From assembly GCF_000802245.2 (NCBI RefSeq), contig NZ_CP021080.1:7006001-7070000 (forward strand): a stretch of DNA of 64,000 bases, written 5' to 3'. The notes beneath the pieces were generated by a model that worked only from the letters and a program-made list of their open reading frames with translations, was not told the DNA's origin and did not search any database. The stretch comes from Streptomyces pluripotens. GTDB taxonomy: Bacteria > Actinomycetota > Actinomycetes > Streptomycetales > Streptomycetaceae. Positions 61,303 to 64,000 of this stretch are shown in pieces. Each line of letters opens with the position of its first letter. Positions within the stretch are counted from its first letter, which is position 1. Both the position numbers and the translations under genes were made by a program.

Positions 61303-63156
61303 GTGAGATCGACCCCCCACAAATCCCTCGGCGCCGCTGCGGTCACCGTCGCCGCACTGGCTGCCCTCGTGCTCCCCGGCACACCCGCCGCCGCCCAGCC
61401 GTCCACGACCTCCGCCTCCTGCAGTCCGGCCCAGGTCGTCGCCAACGGTGGCTTCGAGAGCGGAACATCACCCTGGGCCGCTTCCACCGGAGTGATCACC
61501 AACAGTTCCAGCCAGAGCGCTCACAGCGGCAGCTCCTACGCCTGGTTGGACGGATACGGAAGTGCCCACACCGACACCCTCACCCAGAGCGTGACGATCC
61601 CGGCCGGGTGCAGCGCCGCCAGCCTGACCTTTTGGCTGCACATCGACACCGCCGAGACGACGTCGTCCACCGCGTACGACAGACTCACCGCCAAGATCGG
61701 CGACACGACGCTGGCCACCTACTCGAACCTGGACGCGCACACCGGCTACGTGCAGGAGTCGTTCGACGTATCGTCGTTCGCCGGTCAGACGGTGGACCTG
61801 TCCTTCACCGGCGAGGAGGACTACAGCCTTCAGACGAGCTTCGTCCTGGACGACATCGCCCTCACGACGTCCGGCGGTAGCACTCCTCCGCCCGCCGACT
61901 CCACCCGCACCCCGGCAACGCCCTCGTACACCATCAGTCTCAGCAGTGACACCAGCGGCACCGTCTGGACCGGGCACGAGAGCGTGACCTTCACCAATGC
62001 TTCCGCCACCGCCCTCAGCGAGGTCTACCTGCGGCTGTGGGACAACTACCACGGCACCTGCAACAGCATGCCGATCAAGGTGAGCGGGGTCAGTGGCGGC
62101 ACTGCAGGTGCCCTGTCCGTGGCCTGCACCGCCCTCAAGGTCGACCTGCCGGCACCGCTGGGGCAGGGCCAAAGCACCACGATCGGCTTCGACCTCAGCA
62201 TCAGCGTGCCCAGCGGCGCCGACCGCTTCGGCCACGACGGAGCGTTCAGCTTCATCGGCAACGCACTGCCCGTCCTCGCGATTCGTGACGGTGCGGGCTG
62301 GCACCTGGATCCGTACACCAACAACGGCGAGTCGTTCTACTCGCTGGCCGCCGACTACAAGGTGACCCTCGACCACCCCAGCACCCTGCTGGTACCAGCC
62401 ACCGGCACCTCCACCGACACTCCCGGCTCCAGCGGTCGTACGGTCACCACGGCCACCGCCACCAAGGTCCGTGACTTCGCCTGGGCCGCCGGGCCCTTCA
62501 CCAAGATATCCGGCACCTCGTCCGCCGGGGTCGCCGTGAACGTGTACGCGGTGTCGGGCATCAGCTCCTCCAGCGCCCAGTCGATGCTCAGCACCGCCGA
62601 ACGGGCCGTGGACGCCCACGCCGCACGCTTCGGCGCCTACCCCTACGGCGAACTGGACGCCGTCATCGACAACAACTACTGGTTCGGCGGCATGGAATAC
62701 CCCGGTTTCGTCCTCGACCTGGTCAGCACCACCGCGCTCACCCACGAGATCGGCCACCAGTGGTGGTACGGCATCGTCGGCGACGACGAGTACCACAGCC
62801 CCTGGCTGGACGAGGCGTTCACCGACTACGCCACCGACCTTGCCCTCGGCAAGACCGGCGCGAACTGCTGGAACAACGTCTCCTGGGGCTCCAGCGCCGA
62901 GAAGATCACCAATTCGATGGCCTACTGGGACGCGCATCCCTCCCGGTACTCCACCGTCGTCTACGGCTACGGCAAGTGCGCGCTGCACGACCTGCGGCGC
63001 GTACTTGGCGATACAGCCATGGCCAAGCTGCTGAAGGACTACGCGGCAGCCCACTGGTACGGCGTCTCGACCACGGCCGAGTTCAAGGCCGCGGCCCAGG
63101 CCGCCACCAGCACCGACCTCACCTCCTTCTGGAACCTGCACCGCATCGAGGGCTGA
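61303..63156 (+). CDS. Secreted M1-family metallopeptidase with N-terminal accessory module
   Basis: A 617-residue exported zinc aminopeptidase-type enzyme. Signal peptide GAAAVTVAALAALVLPGTP (cleavage near AAAQP), then a 145-residue beta-sandwich (VVANGGFESGTSPWAASTGV to SFVLDDIALTTS) nearly identical in pattern to the C-terminal module of the M4 protease at 22017, a Pro/Thr linker, and the M1 domain: GGMEYPGFVLDL, zinc motif LTHEIGHQWWYGIVGDDEYH (H481, H485) and Glu ligand in WLDEAFTDYATDLAL. The GTG at 61303 follows AAAGGAG. Placing the accessory module before an M1 domain is unusual. Confidence 0.93.
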   Translation: MRSTPHKSLGAAAVTVAALAALVLPGTPAAAQPSTTSASCSPAQVVANGGFESGTSPWAASTGVITNSSSQSAHSGSSYAWLDGYGSAHTDTLTQSVTIPAGCSAASLTFWLHIDTAETTSSTAYDRLTAKIGDTTLATYSNLDAHTGYVQESFDVSSFAGQTVDLSFTGEEDYSLQTSFVLDDIALTTSGGSTPPPADSTRTPATPSYTISLSSDTSGTVWTGHESVTFTNASATALSEVYLRLWDNYHGTCNSMPIKVSGVSGGTAGALSVACTALKVDLPAPLGQGQSTTIGFDLSISVPSGADRFGHDGAFSFIGNALPVLAIRDGAGWHLDPYTNNGESFYSLAADYKVTLDHPSTLLVPATGTSTDTPGSSGRTVTTATATKVRDFAWAAGPFTKISGTSSAGVAVNVYAVSGISSSSAQSMLSTAERAVDAHAARFGAYPYGELDAVIDNNYWFGGMEYPGFVLDLVSTTALTHEIGHQWWYGIVGDDEYHSPWLDEAFTDYATDLALGKTGANCWNNVSWGSSAEKITNSMAYWDAHPSRYSTVVYGYGKCALHDLRRVLGDTAMAKLLKDYAAAHWYGVSTTAEFKAAAQAATSTDLTSFWNLHRIEG

Positions 63157-63166
63157 CCCTCGGTGG

Positions 63167-63207
63167 CCGGCCGCGGGGGAGGCGCGTGCGGTGCCGCCCG
63201 CGGCCGG
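63167..63207. terminator. Hairpin terminator after the M1 gene
   Basis: CCGGCCGCGGG at 63167-63177 pairs with CCCGCGGCCGG at 63197-63207 (11-bp stem). Confidence 0.75.
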
Positions 63208-63293
63208 ACAGGTCACCCGTATGGGTCAAACACAGCCCGAGACGGCGGCGTTGGGCGGTACCCGGAGTGCGGTACCGCCCGACTACGGGTCAG

Positions 63294-64000
63294 ATGGATT
63301 CCGTGCGATGTTCCATATCCCTCCACCGCAGCCGCTCACGCCTGGCCGTCACGGGCGTCCTGACCGGCCTCCTTCTCTTCCTGTCCGCTTCGGCGGCCCT
63401 GCCAGCGGCGGCCCCCGACGTGCCTGTGCGGGGCAGCGCCCACATGGGCATGGGCGTTCTCGCCCACGACGAGGGCGGCGGTGCCGCTCCACGTGCCGCC
63501 ATCAGGGGGACACATACCGAAGGCGTGGACGTCTCCAGCTACCAGGGCGACGTCGACTGGACGACTCTCTGGGGCAGCAGTACGAAATGGGCGTACGCGA
63601 AGGCCACCGAGGGGACGTACTACACCAACCCCTACTTCGCGCAGCAGTACAACGGCTCGTACGGCGTCGGCATGATCCGTGGGTCGTACCACTTCGCGAC
63701 CCCGGACACGACCGGCGGCGCGACGCAGGCAGACTGGTTCGTGGACCACGGCGGCGGCTGGTCCAAGGACGCCAAGACACTGCCCGGTGTCCTCGACATC
63801 GAATGGAACCCCTACGGCGACGCCTGCTTCGGCAAGTCCAAGAGCGCGATGGTCAGCTGGATCAGCGACTTCCTCGGCCGCTACAAGTCCCGCACCGGCC
63901 GGGACGCGGTCATCTACACGGCCACCAGCTGGTGGACCCAGTGCACGGGGAATTACGCCGGCTTCGGCCGCACCAACCCGCTGTGGATCGCCCGTTATGC
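63294..64000 (+). CDS. Secreted GH25 lysozyme (cut by window end)
   Basis: The N-terminal 235 or so residues of a Chalaropsis-type muramidase that cleaves peptidoglycan. Signal peptide RSRLAVTGVLTGLLLFLSAS with cleavage near PAAAP; GH25 start EGVDVSSYQGDVDWTTL (catalytic-site Asp), KWAYAKATEGTYYTNPYF, MIRGSYHFATPDTTGGATQA and the catalytic DxE in LPGVLDIEWNPYGDACFG. The start could be the ATG at 63294 or the GTG at 63303; neither has a strong ribosome site. The C-terminus and any wall-binding domain lie beyond position 64000. Confidence 0.92.
   Translation, partial: MDSVRCSISLHRSRSRLAVTGVLTGLLLFLSASAALPAAAPDVPVRGSAHMGMGVLAHDEGGGAAPRAAIRGTHTEGVDVSSYQGDVDWTTLWGSSTKWAYAKATEGTYYTNPYFAQQYNGSYGVGMIRGSYHFATPDTTGGATQADWFVDHGGGWSKDAKTLPGVLDIEWNPYGDACFGKSKSAMVSWISDFLGRYKSRTGRDAVIYTATSWWTQCTGNYAGFGRTNPLWIARY

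Overview
This window comes from a high-GC actinobacterium, almost certainly Streptomyces or a close relative. Codon third positions are strongly G/C, GTG and TTG starts are common, and several gene types are typical of streptomycetes: GlgE-pathway genes, SpoIIE/PP2C phosphatases, a SigB/SigF-type sigma factor, a class F sortase, a GH46 chitosanase and many secreted hydrolases. I saw no rRNA, tRNA or CRISPR array. The mix of accessory enzymes, an insertion sequence and decayed genes suggests a chromosome-arm region rather than the core.

Layout. 1-7.4 kb holds alpha-glucan/trehalose metabolism: a minus-strand operon glgE-treS-mak (mak cut by the window edge), a DUF5133 gene, and a plus-strand pair of a small regulatory-type protein and glgX. 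7.4-16.4 kb holds a VOC protein, an ANTAR protein, a SigB-like sigma factor, a stand-alone hemC, an ATP-dependent DNA ligase, a DoxX-like protein, a peroxiredoxin and a PAS-GAF-PP2C-ATPase sensor. At 16.5-19.7 kb a TauD-type dioxygenase gene is broken near its 3' end by an ISAzo13-family element whose transposase is itself frameshifted. 19.9-31.5 kb holds a metallophosphoesterase, a secreted M4 metalloprotease, a YrdC/Sua5 protein, a serine hydrolase, an MMPL exporter and a membrane PP2C phosphatase.

At 32.2-33.8 kb lies a graspetide (ATP-grasp RiPP) locus: precursor tgmA, maturase tgmB, a palindromic operator candidate, and downstream a decayed Gfo/Idh/MocA oxidoreductase. 34-41 kb holds two small-molecule kinase-type genes, a sortase with a possible substrate, a TetR-SGNH hydrolase operon with a clear operator, and a LysR regulator. 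41-49.8 kb holds a secreted M9 collagenase, a long-form GAPDH, a PP2C-MASE1 pair, an aldo/keto reductase and a chitosanase behind a CsnR-box-like palindrome.

50-61 kb is the most interesting region. After phosphoglucomutase comes a same-strand cluster: a secreted CE18-type (Agd3-like) deacetylase, a PelF-type GT4 glycosyltransferase, a polytopic membrane protein, two SDR nucleotide-sugar enzymes, a sugar-1-phosphate nucleotidyltransferase and a spherulin-4/GH135 (Sph3-like) glycosidase, closed by a strong hairpin. Together these look like a bacterial counterpart of the fungal galactosaminogalactan and bacterial Pel systems, i.e. synthesis and partial deacetylation of a cationic amino-sugar exopolysaccharide. 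The window ends with a secreted M1 metallopeptidase, carrying the same accessory module as the M4 protease 37 kb away, and a truncated GH25 lysozyme.
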